A stretch of DNA of 64,000 bases from Polyangiaceae bacterium (GTDB lineage: Bacteria; Myxococcota_A; Polyangia; Polyangiales; Polyangiaceae), in contig JAICTZ010000005.1 of the NCBI GenBank assembly GCA_025936115.1, positions 186,001 to 250,000 on the forward strand. Direction: 5' to 3'. The translations under genes and the position numbers were made by a program. Shown one piece after another: positions 52,595 through 61,396 of this stretch. Under the pieces are notes generated by a model. The model saw only the letters and a program-made list of their open reading frames with translations, ran no database searches and had not been told where the DNA came from. How positions within the stretch are numbered: position 1 is the stretch's first letter; every line of letters starts with the position of its first letter.

Positions 52595-53008
52595 ATGCAA
52601 GCGATCGAAACGATGCTGTCGACAACGCCGAACGCCCCCAAAATGGACCGGCGCGCGCTCCACAATCTCATCGACGCGGCCCTCGAATGTGCCGCGACGT
52701 GCACGGCCTGCGCTGACGCCTGTCTCGGGGAGGCGAACGTAACGCCGCTAAGACGCTGCATTCGACTCAACACGGATTGCGCGGACACTTGTGGCATTAC
52801 TGCGCGAATCCTCTCGAGGACGTCCGACGGGGATCCCGAATTCGTTCGTGCTCTGCTCGAAGCTTGCGCGCGCATTTGCGCCGCATGCGCGGCGGAATGT
52901 CAGCGGCACGCTGGCCACCACGGGCATTGCAAAATCTGCGCGGAGGTGTGCCTGCGATGCGAACAGCAGTGCCGTAAAACGCTCCGGGCGCTTCCGATCA
53001 GTGCCTAG
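52595..53008 (+). CDS. Four-helix-bundle copper-binding protein (Csp/DUF326)
   Basis: 137 aa from ATG 52595 with GAGGAG upstream. Fourteen or so cysteines lie in helices with the pattern CxxxC (LECAATCTACADACL, RRCIRLNTDCADTCG, CARICAACAAECQRH, CKICAEVCLRCEQQCR). This is the Csp family: copper storage bundles that hold many Cu(I) ions on inward-facing Cys. There is no Tat or Sec signal, so it resembles cytosolic Csp3 rather than exported Csp1. Near the CopA gene, so a copper-handling island is likely. Confidence 0.88.
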   Translation: MQAIETMLSTTPNAPKMDRRALHNLIDAALECAATCTACADACLGEANVTPLRRCIRLNTDCADTCGITARILSRTSDGDPEFVRALLEACARICAACAAECQRHAGHHGHCKICAEVCLRCEQQCRKTLRALPISA

Positions 53009-53018
53009 GGCCCCCTCC

Positions 53019-53636
53019 TCAGGGGCGATGGCGTTCCTTCAGATTCGACCCGCGCCGATGTCGTTGTGACGGCCGGGCGGTGAGTCCGCTTAGAATCATT
53101 TCAATCAACCTGGCGACCGCCTTGGGGGACGGCGTGCTCGCCGCGGCGCCGAGCGCATGAAGGCAATAGCTCGCGAGCTCCGCTGGCGGCACGTCGTTCC
53201 GAAAGATGCGTGCCTTGACGCCCTGCTCGAGCAAGTCTCGGAGCAGCTCGTCGAGATGCTGACGAGTCCTGGCCACGTGATGGCCCTGGTGAAGGAGCAC
53301 TGAGAGCTCCGTTCCAAGCTGATCGTGATTCATGCCCGCGTAGGCTTGGAGCACGGTCCGGAGCCGTTCGTCCGCTCTACCGGGACCGCTTGCGATGCCG
53401 ACGAGCCGCTCGAAGTGAGCGCCCACCTGGCGCTCATGCCAGGCGACCAGCATTTCCTCGACGCTCGCGAAGTACTTGTACAGGGTCGCGCGACCGATGC
53501 CCGAACCTTTCGCAATCTCGGACATGGTCACCCCTCGCAAGCCGAGCTTCTCCACCAAGCGCGCGGTGGTGTCCAAGATCGCGTCCCGCACGGCGCGGCG
53601 ATGGGAATCGATGGTCTGGTTCCAGAGCTTCGGCAC
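53019..53636 (-). CDS. TetR-family regulator next to copper genes
   Basis: 205 aa from a GTG at 53636, which gives the classic start VPKLWNQTIDSHRRAVRDAI. The helix-turn-helix is VTMSEIAKGSGIGRATLYKY. The C-terminal domain has ELSVLLHQGHHVARTRQHLD. It lies divergent to the small membrane protein genes and convergent to csp. Regulators of this subgroup accompany small membrane proteins and metal ATPases; no metal-binding Cys cluster is seen, so it may sense something other than copper. Confidence 0.82.
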   Translation of the reverse strand: MPKLWNQTIDSHRRAVRDAILDTTARLVEKLGLRGVTMSEIAKGSGIGRATLYKYFASVEEMLVAWHERQVGAHFERLVGIASGPGRADERLRTVLQAYAGMNHDQLGTELSVLLHQGHHVARTRQHLDELLRDLLEQGVKARIFRNDVPPAELASYCLHALGAAASTPSPKAVARLIEMILSGLTARPSQRHRRGSNLKERHRP

Positions 53637-53677
53637 GAGCCCGACTGTAGCGCGATGATTTTGCGATACGCCGTGAC

Positions 53678-53705
53678 TTGACGTAGACAGATTGTATCCT
53701 AAAAC
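53678..53705 (+). promoter_or_regulatory. Promoter of the small membrane protein operon
   Basis: TTGACG (53678-53683), 16 bases, TAAAAC (53700-53705), in the divergent space next to the TetR gene. It would give a short leader before the ATG at 53769. Confidence 0.45.
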
Positions 53706-53768
53706 AGTCGGATGACAGCTGCGAGAGGCCGTCCCGAACCAGCCGACCAGCCAAGATCCCGGGGAAAG

Positions 53769-53903
53769 ATGCCGACGTGGGTCAAAGCGTTCGGTCTCGT
53801 CACCCTCGTTTTCGTCGCGCTGGTCATCGTCCTGCATCTGAGCGGGCACGGAATGGGCGGTCACGCAGACCATTGGGCCGCGCCCCCTGGCGCTCGGCCA
53901 TGA
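53769..53903 (+). CDS. Small single-pass membrane protein
   Basis: 44 aa from ATG 53769 (GGGGAAAG upstream); a longer frame from 53712 starts almost at the expected transcription start, so it is less likely. One membrane helix (KAFGLVTLVFVALVIVLHL) followed by a His/Gly-rich outer tail (GHGMGGHADHW) that could bind a metal. The stop overlaps the next start (ATGA). Likely translated together with the DUF2269-like gene. Confidence 0.55.
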   Translation: MPTWVKAFGLVTLVFVALVIVLHLSGHGMGGHADHWAAPPGARP

Positions 53904-54415
53904 CGATGACCCCCCGCGCTCGCAAGCTCGTACTGACGGCGCACATCACGTCCTCGGTCGGTTGGCTCGGGGTGGTACTGGGCTTCCTCGCGCTGGCGCT
54001 CACGGGACTCGCTAGCCGAGACGAGCGCGTCGTGCGCGGGGTCTACGTTTCGATGAATGTCATGACCTGGTGGGCGATTGTCCCGCTGAGCTCGTTGTCT
54101 TTCGCCACGGGTCTCGTCGCGTCGCTCGGAACTGCCTGGGGTCTCGTTCGTCATTATTGGGTGCTCGTGAAGCTCGGACTGACGCTCGTCGCAACGCCAC
54201 TCCTGATCCTGCATACGCGCCCCATCGGTTGGATGGCGCAGGCGGCGTTGCGCGTCACACCGATCGCGGAGGCTCTCATGAGCCTCCGCGCGCAGCTCGT
54301 ATTGGATGCGGCCGCAGCAGCCGTCGTGTTGCTGGTCGCGACGGTCCTCAGCGTCTACAAGCCGCGAGGGCTTACGCCTTACGGTTCCGAACAGGGCGGC
54401 GGCGCGACCAAGTGA
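53900..54415 (+). CDS. DUF2269-like integral membrane protein
   Basis: 171 aa with four hydrophobic segments (VGWLGVVLGFLALALTGLA, WWAIVPLSSLSFATGLVASL, VLVKLGLTLVATPLLIL, LVLDAAAAAVVLLVATVL). The start RARKLVLTAHITSSVGWLG, with His in helix 1, and SFATGLVASLGTAWG are typical of this family, often beside copper or heme genes. Function not established. Overlaps the small protein by four bases; convergent with CopA. Confidence 0.65.
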   Translation: MTMTPRARKLVLTAHITSSVGWLGVVLGFLALALTGLASRDERVVRGVYVSMNVMTWWAIVPLSSLSFATGLVASLGTAWGLVRHYWVLVKLGLTLVATPLLILHTRPIGWMAQAALRVTPIAEALMSLRAQLVLDAAAAAVVLLVATVLSVYKPRGLTPYGSEQGGGATK

Positions 54416-54451
54416 CCGCCATGCCCAGCAGCGGGCAGGACTTGGTGAGTT

Positions 54452-56857
54452 TCAAACCTCGGCCCGTTTGAGGCGAAGGGCGTTCGCGATCACGGAGACG
54501 GAGCTGCCGCTCATGGCGGCGGCGGCAATGATGGGCGACAAGAGCAACCCGAAGAACGGGTAGAGGGCTCCGGCCGCAATCGGAACGCCCGCGGTGTTGT
54601 AGACGAACGCGAAGAACAGGTTCTGCTTGATGTTGGCGATGGTTTTCTGGCTGAGCGCTCGCGCGCGCGCGATGGCTCGCAGATCGCCTTTCACGAGGGT
54701 TACGCCTGCACTTTCCATCGCGACGTCGGTTCCAGTCCCCATAGCGATGCCGACTTGCGCTTGCGCGAGGGCAGGGGCGTCGTTGATGCCGTCGCCAGCC
54801 ATCGCAACGATGCGGCCCTCCTGCTGGAGGCGTTTGACGTGCGCGGCCTTCTCGTCCGGTTTCACTTCCGAGATGACTTCGTCGATCGAGAGTTTCCGGG
54901 CGACGGCGTCAGCCGTCGTGCGGCTGTCGCCCGTCAACATGACGATGCGAATCCCGTCGTCGTGAAGGGCACGGATGGCTTCAGCGGTGCTCGCCTTGAT
55001 CGGATCGGCTACGCCTACGAGCCCCGCGAGCTTCCCGTCCAGAGTCACGAACATGACCGTCTGGCCGTCGCGCCGCAGCGGCTCGGCCCGTCCCTCGATG
55101 CCCGTGACGTCACCTTTGACTTGCTCGATGAGTGCACGATTTCCGACCGCGACTTCACGGCCCTCCACGCGCCCTTTCACACCCTGTCCCGTGATCGATT
55201 CGAAGCCCTCCACGGATGCGAGCTCGATGTGTCGCTCCTCGGCGCCTTTCACGATGGCGGCGGCGAGTGGGTGCTCGCTGTTCCTTTCGAGGCTTGCGAC
55301 GAGCCGGAGCAACGTCTGGTCGTCGATTCCCGATTCGGCCGTGATGCTGACGAGCTTTGGCTTTCCTTCCGTGAGCGTGCCCGTCTTGTCGACCACCAGC
55401 GTGTTGACCTGCCGCAGCACTTCGATCGCCTCCGCGTTGCGGAACAGGACGCCCATGCTCGCACCCTTGCCGGTCGCGACCATGATCGACATCGGGGTGG
55501 CGAGACCGAGCGCGCAAGGGCAGGCGATGATGAGTACCGCGACGGCGTTGATGAGCGCGTGCGCCATGCGCGGCTCCGGGCCGACGAGTGCCCAGACGCT
55601 GAAGGTTGCGATCGCGATCAGGATGACGAGCGGAACGAAGTAGCCGGAAACGACGTCGGCGAGCTTCTGGATGGGGGCTCGGCTGCGTTGCGCTTCGGAG
55701 ACCATGGCAACGATGCGCGCGAGCAGCGTGTCTGCGCCTACCTTCTCCGCCCGCATCACGAACGCTCCCGTGCCGTTGACGGTAGCGCCGACGACTCGAT
55801 CGCCTTGCCGTTTTTCGACGGGGATCGGCTCGCCGCTCACCATCGACTCGTCGACGTGGCTCGTGCCCTCGAGCACGACACCGTCGACGGGCACTTTCTC
55901 ACCAGGCCTTACCCGCAGACGGTCGCCGACGACCACGTGCTCGAGGGGTACGTCTTCTTCGCCGCCGCCGTCTCGCAGCCGCCGAGCGGACTTCGCCGCC
56001 ATGCCGAGGAGTTTCTTGATTGCGGAGCTCGTCTGACTGCGAGCACGTAGCTCGAGGACCTGGCCGAGCAGGATGAGCGTGACAATCACGCTCGCGGCCT
56101 CGAAGTACACGGCGACGACGCCGCCCTCTCCGCGAAACGAAGCTGGAAATACGCCGGGCAGCAGCGTCGCGATCAGTGAATAGACGTAGGCGACGCTCAC
56201 GCCGAGACCGATCAGCGTGAACATGTTGAGGCTCTTGTTCTTCACGGATAGCGCGGCGCGCTCGAAGAACGGCCACGCCGCCCACGTGCAGACCGGCGTC
56301 GCGAGCCCGAGCTCGACGAACACTCGCGCACGCATCGAGATGAAACTTCCGAATGCCTCTCCGAAGAACATCTCGCCCATCGCGAGTAAAAAAAGCGGCG
56401 CCGTGAGCGCCGTCGCGAACCAGAAGCGACGCCGCATGTCACGGAGCTCGCGGTTTTCGCCCTCATCCTGCGACGGCGTGATCGGCTCGAGCGCCATGCC
56501 GCAGATCGGGCAGCTCCCAGGACGGTCGCTCCGAACCTCGGGGTGCATCGGGCACGTGTAGACGGCCGTTGCTGCGACCTTCGGCGTCGGCGGAGCTTCG
56601 GCGGGCTTCGTGCCGGCATGCTGATGCTCCGAGTCGCGTTGCCCGAGGTACCGCTCGGGCTCCGCTCTGAACTTCTCCAGGCACCCCTTGCTGCAGAAGC
56701 CGTACTCGCGACCGCCATGCTGGAGCCGGTGCGGGCTCGACGCTCTGACCGTCATGCCGCACACCGGATCCACGAGCGGGGCAACCTCGGCCGTATGCGG
56801 CGCCGAGCCTTCGCTCTTTTCGGGCGAATGCGAGTGCGTGTGGCTCGAGTGATCCAT
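54452..56857 (-). CDS. copA: Copper-translocating P1B-type ATPase with YHS and heavy-metal-binding domains
   Basis: 801 aa from ATG 56857 (GGGAAGG upstream). The His-rich N-terminus ([11 protein letters not shown]) is followed by a YHS domain (DPVCGMTV... [12 protein letters not shown], about 35-78), a heavy-metal-binding motif ([20 protein letters not shown], about 102-121), membrane helices, the copper CPC motif ([11 protein letters not shown], about 447), DKTGTLT with the phosphorylated Asp (about 488), and [10 protein letters not shown] (about 687). CPC with these N-terminal parts indicates Cu(I) efflux. Inner membrane; would remove cytosolic copper, with Csp storing it. Confidence 0.92.
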   Translation of the reverse strand: MDHSSHTHSHSPEKSEGSAPHTAEVAPLVDPVCGMTVRASSPHRLQHGGREYGFCSKGCLEKFRAEPERYLGQRDSEHQHAGTKPAEAPPTPKVAATAVYTCPMHPEVRSDRPGSCPICGMALEPITPSQDEGENRELRDMRRRFWFATALTAPLFLLAMGEMFFGEAFGSFISMRARVFVELGLATPVCTWAAWPFFERAALSVKNKSLNMFTLIGLGVSVAYVYSLIATLLPGVFPASFRGEGGVVAVYFEAASVIVTLILLGQVLELRARSQTSSAIKKLLGMAAKSARRLRDGGGEEDVPLEHVVVGDRLRVRPGEKVPVDGVVLEGTSHVDESMVSGEPIPVEKRQGDRVVGATVNGTGAFVMRAEKVGADTLLARIVAMVSEAQRSRAPIQKLADVVSGYFVPLVILIAIATFSVWALVGPEPRMAHALINAVAVLIIACPCALGLATPMSIMVATGKGASMGVLFRNAEAIEVLRQVNTLVVDKTGTLTEGKPKLVSITAESGIDDQTLLRLVASLERNSEHPLAAAIVKGAEERHIELASVEGFESITGQGVKGRVEGREVAVGNRALIEQVKGDVTGIEGRAEPLRRDGQTVMFVTLDGKLAGLVGVADPIKASTAEAIRALHDDGIRIVMLTGDSRTTADAVARKLSIDEVISEVKPDEKAAHVKRLQQEGRIVAMAGDGINDAPALAQAQVGIAMGTGTDVAMESAGVTLVKGDLRAIARARALSQKTIANIKQNLFFAFVYNTAGVPIAAGALYPFFGLLLSPIIAAAAMSGSSVSVIANALRLKRAEV

Positions 56858-56959
56858 ACCTTCCCTCATGGGGCTCGGGTCGCGTCCGCGCTAGAGCGCT
56901 CGCTGTACCGTCCGGGGTAACCCTAGACCGCCGCCTCCCCGGGCGCGAGGCGTTCAGCC

Positions 56960-57340
56960 TCACCGCGAGCCGACCAGCTGCATGTGCGACGCGATCTGCG
57001 GTCCGACCGGTTCGCCACGCAGGCGCGTTGGGAAGTCGCGATAGCCGCTGCCTTGATGGATCTCGCCACCGGCGCACACGAGAACGAGGTGGGCACCCAT
57101 CTTGCGCGCCGGAAGTGACGCGACGGCAGCGGGCGGCGCGCTCGGCTTCGCAGGTGCAGTGCGCGAGAGCATGTCACGGTAACCAGCCGTGGGCTTCGCC
57201 TGGCTCTCGGCGCACATGTCGTAGACGTTGTCGGCTCGTTCCTGAGCTTCGACAAGCGCCGGCGGTCGTCGTGCAGAAGCGGCACCAGCGAGCGTCAGGG
57301 TGAACAGAAACGCCAACGAACGAGAAATGAGCTTCGACAT
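56960..57340 (-). CDS. Small secreted protein near copA, function unknown
   Basis: 126 aa from ATG 57340 with GGAGGAAC upstream; the signal peptide is LISRSLAFLFTLTLAGAASA. The mature protein has two cysteines, a Pro/Ala segment (TAPAKPSAPPAAVASLPARK) and a final GEIHQGSGYRDFPTRLRG. It may be periplasmic. No domain recognised. Same strand as copA; about 100 bases separate the two genes. Confidence 0.6.
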   Translation of the reverse strand: MSKLISRSLAFLFTLTLAGAASARRPPALVEAQERADNVYDMCAESQAKPTAGYRDMLSRTAPAKPSAPPAAVASLPARKMGAHLVLVCAGGEIHQGSGYRDFPTRLRGEPVGPQIASHMQLVGSR

Positions 57341-57822
57341 GTTCCTCCGAGTCTCTGTCCAACGGAGAGCAAGCCGCATGCCGCTCCGCGAGTGGGCCTT
57401 TGGCGCCTTTTCCCTTCACGATCGCGGTGTTGAAACGGTGGAACCAGCGTCGGGTGCAGGAAGTAGAGCAAGTTCGCCGCAGCGGGACCGAGGCCCTTGA
57501 TGCCCTTTTCGTCCAGCGAGTGAACCGCGGCGAGCAGCTGCTCCTCGGCCTGGCAGCACCAGCAAGTATCGAGAAAGCGATCGAACGCACGTTGATTCTC
57601 GGGGCTCTCGTAGATATCCGGGATCCGAAGCTTCGGTTTCCAGAGCCACGCGTGATCGGCCCCTTTGAAGAGCTGTCGCTGCTCGGCGATCGAATGCACC
57701 ACCGTCTCGAGCGAAGAGCCGCGATAGGCCGTGCCGAAGCTACTGTTTTCGATTCTCCACGACCGTCTGAATGCCGCGCCGGATGGCCCCGAGCCGGTAC
57801 CCGGTAGCGGTCGCACCGCCAA
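57341..57822 (-). pseudogene. Decayed, frameshifted gene (helix-hairpin-helix-like)
   Basis: One frame gives a plausible protein, including FKGADHAWLWKPKLRIPDIY and LDEKGIKGLGPAAANLLYFL, up to HPTLVPPF near 57442. The expected continuation NTAIVKG then appears only in another frame, so a single-base insertion or deletion is present near 57437-57442. After about 15 more residues similarity is lost and the sequence runs into the leader of the next gene. The GIKGLGPAAANLL part suggests a helix-hairpin-helix fold, as in some DNA glycosylases. Family not identified; the C-terminal part is missing. Confidence 0.45.
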
Positions 57823-58207
57823 CGCGGTCTCGTTCTTGCGGACGGGTTCACGTGCGCGCCCTCGATCGCAAACTCGTCCGCAGCATCCCCTAGGGTACGC
57901 GCAGAAGCTGCGTGCCTCGTCCCGACGGCGGCGAAAATTTCGTGATCGTAGTCAGCTGGGTATGTTTCGCGCATTTCCAGGCGCATCACTCGCGCGCGAT
58001 TGGCGGGCAAAGCCAAATATGGCGAGTCCGATGGCATGGTGATTGCTCAAGCGATGCGAGCAGTCCACGCATTCGTGGCTGTGACGGTCAGAGTTACTCG
58101 TCGATTGCGATCGACTGCGCGACGAAATGTCTCGCGAAACGTTCGCAATCAGCGAGAACCCCTACCTTACCGAGCCCCGGTAGCCATTCCATCGAAGGAG
58201 CCCGATC
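57823..58207. other. Gene-free stretch
   Basis: About 385 bases with no convincing gene; a piece next to the decayed gene may be its lost 5' part. The last bases hold a good ribosome binding site (AAGGAG, 58195-58200) for the next gene. Nothing else recognised. Confidence 0.45.
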
Positions 58208-58909
58208 ATGAATTCTTCAATCATCGCTTTAGCTGCGAGCGCTGCCGCGTTGGTGCTCGGTTGCGCCGCGGATCCCGGCACCCAACCGCACGACATGAGC
58301 CAGGCCCAGCATGAAGCGATGGCGCAGCAGGAGGACAAAGCCGCCACCGAGCACGCCGAACAGCACGACCCGAACGCGACTGAGGCAAAGACCCAATGCC
58401 CAGGCAAGGGTGCATGCTGGACGTCGATCTCGAATCCCACCGCCCAGCACGCGGACGATGCCAAGAAGCATCACGAGCTCGCGCAAAAACATCGGGCGGC
58501 AGCCGCAGCGCTCTCGAGCGCCGAAGCGAGCGCGTGCGCCGGGATCTCCGACGACGATCGCGATATCAGCCCGTTTGCTCATCGTGAGGACATCGCGTCC
58601 GTTTCCCCCCTCGTCGAGGAAACCAAGTCGGGTAAGAGCGTCACGAAGAAGGAGGTCGGCTCGACCATCGTCTTCCGCGCCGTGCCAGGCATGACCGCGG
58701 AATGGCTCCAGCGCGTGGTTGACTGTCATGTGGCACGCGCCGCAGCCGTCGGGCACGACATGCCGGAGATGAGCTACTGCCCGCTCGAGCTCAAGGGTGT
58801 GAAGGCGAAGGTCACCTCGACCGGCAGCGGCTTCGCCGTGAACGTCTCGGGAGACGACGCTGCCACCGTGGCGGAGATCCAGAAGCGCGCCAACGCGCTC
58901 AAGATGTAG
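58208..58909 (+). CDS. Lipoprotein with His-rich N-terminal region, function unknown
   Basis: 233 aa. AAGGAG at 58195-58200 precedes the ATG. Signal peptide ends AALVLGC. Residues about 25-95 are helical and rich in His, Gln and Ala (EDKAATEHAEQHDPN, HHELAQKHRAAAAALSS). Residues 110-233 form a domain with CAGISDDDRDISPFAHREDI, TIVFRAVPGMTAEWLQRVVD with CHVARAAAVGHD, and a C-terminal strand region. Envelope location expected. Unknown function; the His-rich part may bind metal. Confidence 0.65.
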   Translation: MNSSIIALAASAAALVLGCAADPGTQPHDMSQAQHEAMAQQEDKAATEHAEQHDPNATEAKTQCPGKGACWTSISNPTAQHADDAKKHHELAQKHRAAAAALSSAEASACAGISDDDRDISPFAHREDIASVSPLVEETKSGKSVTKKEVGSTIVFRAVPGMTAEWLQRVVDCHVARAAAVGHDMPEMSYCPLELKGVKAKVTSTGSGFAVNVSGDDAATVAEIQKRANALKM

Positions 58910-59033
58910 CTTACGTCGATGCGGAGAATCGTAACCGAGCCGAACATGAGTAACCGGGTCGGTTGCATTTAGCGGCCGCCCAATTCTCGCCGCTTGAGCC
59001 GAAAGCTCGGTCTCGGCCCACCTCCGCGCTACG

Positions 59034-59723
59034 ATGTTGGAGATGCCGCCCGTCGCCAGGCTCTTTCACGGCATCGTCGTCATGGGCGCTGCGCTCGGCT
59101 GCGGCGGACGCAGCGAGCGGGCCGGTGCCGAGGGCGTGACAGGGCAGGCCGGCGCTTCGTCCGGAACCGCAGGGTCCGGCGCGGCAAGCGGCGCTCCCAA
59201 CACCGGTGCAGCGGCGGCAGGTGCTGCGGCCGCGGCTGCCGCAGCCGGGGGTGCCGCAGCCGGCGGTGCCGCGGGTCGCGCCGTGATCGCGAGCCCGAAG
59301 GACTGCGCGGATCCGGCTCAGTTCGACTGCGCGGATCCGGACTTCTGGGGCAACTGCCAGTTGTTCACTCCTCCGCCTCCCGCATGCAGCACCGACGAAG
59401 CGAACCTGAACTGCTTCTGCAATGCGACCGCCCCGCAGAGTGCCACGGACTGTCCCTGGACTCAGCAGTTCACTTGCTGGGGGTATTACGACCAAACCGT
59501 CGTCGGCTGCCGCTGCGACCCGAACGCGCCGCTCGCTGCGACGGACTGCGTGGCCACTCAACAGTATCACTGCCGCGACCTCGCGCCCGAGGCCGGCTGC
59601 GAGTGCAACCTCGACGCCCCGCTGGCCGCTGCCGATTGCAGGGGCCGAACGGAGTTCACGTGCCGGAGCTACGAACCTCCGACTGATTGCAAATGCGTTT
59701 CGACCATCATTCTCACCAGATGA
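59034..59723 (+). CDS. Cys-rich lipoprotein
   Basis: 229 aa from ATG 59034 (an in-frame ATG at 59043 is close by). Signal peptide ends GAALGC. An Ala/Gly linker (about residues 25-85) leads to a 140-residue domain with 18 or so cysteines arranged in repeats of the form CADPAQFDC, ATDCPWTQQFTC, GCRCDPNAPLAATDC, CECNLDAPLAAADC. The repeats are disulphide-rich and probably structural. The stop overlaps the ferritin-like gene start by four bases. Confidence 0.65.
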   Translation: MLEMPPVARLFHGIVVMGAALGCGGRSERAGAEGVTGQAGASSGTAGSGAASGAPNTGAAAAGAAAAAAAAGGAAAGGAAGRAVIASPKDCADPAQFDCADPDFWGNCQLFTPPPPACSTDEANLNCFCNATAPQSATDCPWTQQFTCWGYYDQTVVGCRCDPNAPLAATDCVATQQYHCRDLAPEAGCECNLDAPLAAADCRGRTEFTCRSYEPPTDCKCVSTIILTR

Positions 59724-60457
59724 CGCGCGACGCCGGGCGCGAGCGTATCTCGCTCCCGGAGGACGGGACGGTGCGCGAGCTCGAGCCACGCGAGCGCGAG
59801 CAGGTCGGACGGCACTGGCTGGCGCGCGCGGAGAGCGAGCTCTCGACGGCGAGCGTCTGCGTGCGTGTCGCGCGAGGCGTGCTCGACTACGGCGCCGTCC
59901 CCGAAGTGACGTGGCTTGCGACGCGCGCCGTCGCAGACGAGGTGCGGCACGCGCGGCTCTGTCACGCTTTGGCCGAGCTCTACCTCGGCGAGCCGCTGCC
60001 GTTCCCTCGCGCGCGGTCGATGGGCGAAGCCAGCTTCGGGGACGCGCCGCCCGAGCTCAACGCTCTCTTGCTGCTCGTGTTGCAGTCGTGCATCAACGAA
60101 GGCATTGCGACCGCGTACCTGCAGGAAAATCTCCGACTCGCGAGCGCGCCGGCCGCGCGTGCGGTCATCCACGAGCTATTGCGCGACGATATCGAGCACG
60201 CTCGGCTCGGCTGGGCTCACTTGGCGTCAGCGAACGTGGACGAGGCAGCGCGGCGTCACGTGGGCTTGGCGCTCCCGACACTCTTGCGGCTCGGTCGCCA
60301 AGCGTGGAGCAAGGAGCTCACGTCCGCCGCGTTCGATTGCCCGGGCCACGGTTGCCTCGCGGGTTTCCGCCATGCCGCGATCGTCGACGCCGCGTTCGAG
60401 CAGCTGATCCTGCCAGGATTTTCGCACGTGGGGCTCAGAGGCGCCGCAGGAACGTGA
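59720..60457 (+). CDS. Ferritin-like domain protein
   Basis: 245 aa from ATG 59720, which overlaps the upstream stop (ATGA). Two ExxH motifs, ADEVRHARLC near residue 73 and RDDIEHARLGW near 157, with further acidic residues in LLVLQSCINEGIATAYL, fit a di-metal four-helix ferritin-like fold. No signal peptide. Family members may bind iron or handle oxidative stress. Translationally coupled to the Cys-rich lipoprotein. Confidence 0.72.
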   Translation: MTRDAGRERISLPEDGTVRELEPREREQVGRHWLARAESELSTASVCVRVARGVLDYGAVPEVTWLATRAVADEVRHARLCHALAELYLGEPLPFPRARSMGEASFGDAPPELNALLLLVLQSCINEGIATAYLQENLRLASAPAARAVIHELLRDDIEHARLGWAHLASANVDEAARRHVGLALPTLLRLGRQAWSKELTSAAFDCPGHGCLAGFRHAAIVDAAFEQLILPGFSHVGLRGAAGT

Positions 60458-60492
60458 GGTACGCCTGGTGCGCGGCAAGTGCGCGTTGCTCG

Positions 60493-61277
60493 TCACGGCT
60501 CGAGATCGACTTTGGCAATCAAGGCCGTCCACCAAGTGTCGAGCGCCGGAACGACACTGCCGTCGAGTAACGTCAGCTGACGCGTGAAGGCCGCCGTCAT
60601 GAAAAATCCGCCCGAAGGCAGCTGTTCACGAACCAACTACCTGCGCTGTCGGCCTGCAGCGGGTTGCCGGTGGGGTAGACGATCGGTCCGTCGCCGAGTG
60701 GGAGCGCTTTGCCGAAGAGATAGTTGCCGTCCGCGTCGTACTTGGCGAGGACGGCGTCGCCGGCGAGCCCGCCGCCGCGGAAATCGACCGCACTCCTGAC
60801 GAGTGAGACGAGGACGAGCGCGTTCCCAGCGCTGTCTGCGGCGACGTACCCGCTGTCGAACGAGATCGCGCCCGACCCGAACTGGCGAGACCAAACGACT
60901 TCACCTTCGGGATCGAGCTTTTCGAGACGCAGGAAACCGCTCGGGTCCTCGACCGAGTTCGAAGTGGCATCGAGATCCTGCTCCAAGCACAAAATGTTGT
61001 CGTTGCCGTCTATGCTGATCGCTGAACGCGGCTCGGCATTCACGGACTCGAGCGATTTGGACCAGAGCGTGTGCCCCGCCGAATCGAGCTTATCCAGGCG
61101 CGTTGGCCACGCCAAGATGATGTTGCCCTGACTATCGAGCTCGAGCCGCGCCCACCTATCGAGCTGCTGCATCCAGCGGACGGGGCTTGCTCGTCTGCCC
61201 GTTCCGCGCCACACCCAATGCAAAGCAACGGTCCGAGCAGGAGTTGCGAGACCACCTGCTGCGCCCGCACCATCCAC
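60493..61277 (-). pseudogene. Beta-propeller-like lipoprotein remnant, 5' truncated and frameshifted
   Basis: From about 61190 down to 60610 one frame reads a repeat-type beta-propeller: LELDSQGNIILAWPTRLDKL, WSKSLESVNAEPRSAISIDG, VAADSAGNALVLVS, AVLAKYDADGNYLFGKALPL, each with a DxxGN-like turn. At about 60605 that frame stops (ADFS then TGA), but another frame continues sensibly (SGGFFMTAAFTRQLTLLDGS... LIAKVDLEP) to a stop at 60493-60495. The N-terminal signal and first blades are absent. Thus one frameshift plus 5' loss. Confidence 0.5.
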
Positions 61278-61396
61278 ACATTCTTACGCGGCAGCCCAAT
61301 GACAGCAAGCAGCAGGCGATCGGGGCGTTTGCCAGTGTCGGCTCGAGGACAACGGGAACCGCTGCCTGTCGCCACTGCCGATAGAACCCCAGTCTA

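Noticed and set aside
56918..56930. CsoR/CueR-type operator before copA
   Set aside because: GGGT-A-ACCC and TACC...GGTA dyads are present but short and do not match the known consensus well enough.
60443..60505. Short minus-strand text reading SRDEQRALAAHQAYLTFLRR
   Set aside because: It looks protein-like and lies just past the propeller remnant, but needs yet another frameshift, overlaps the ferritin-like gene end, and is too short to support.
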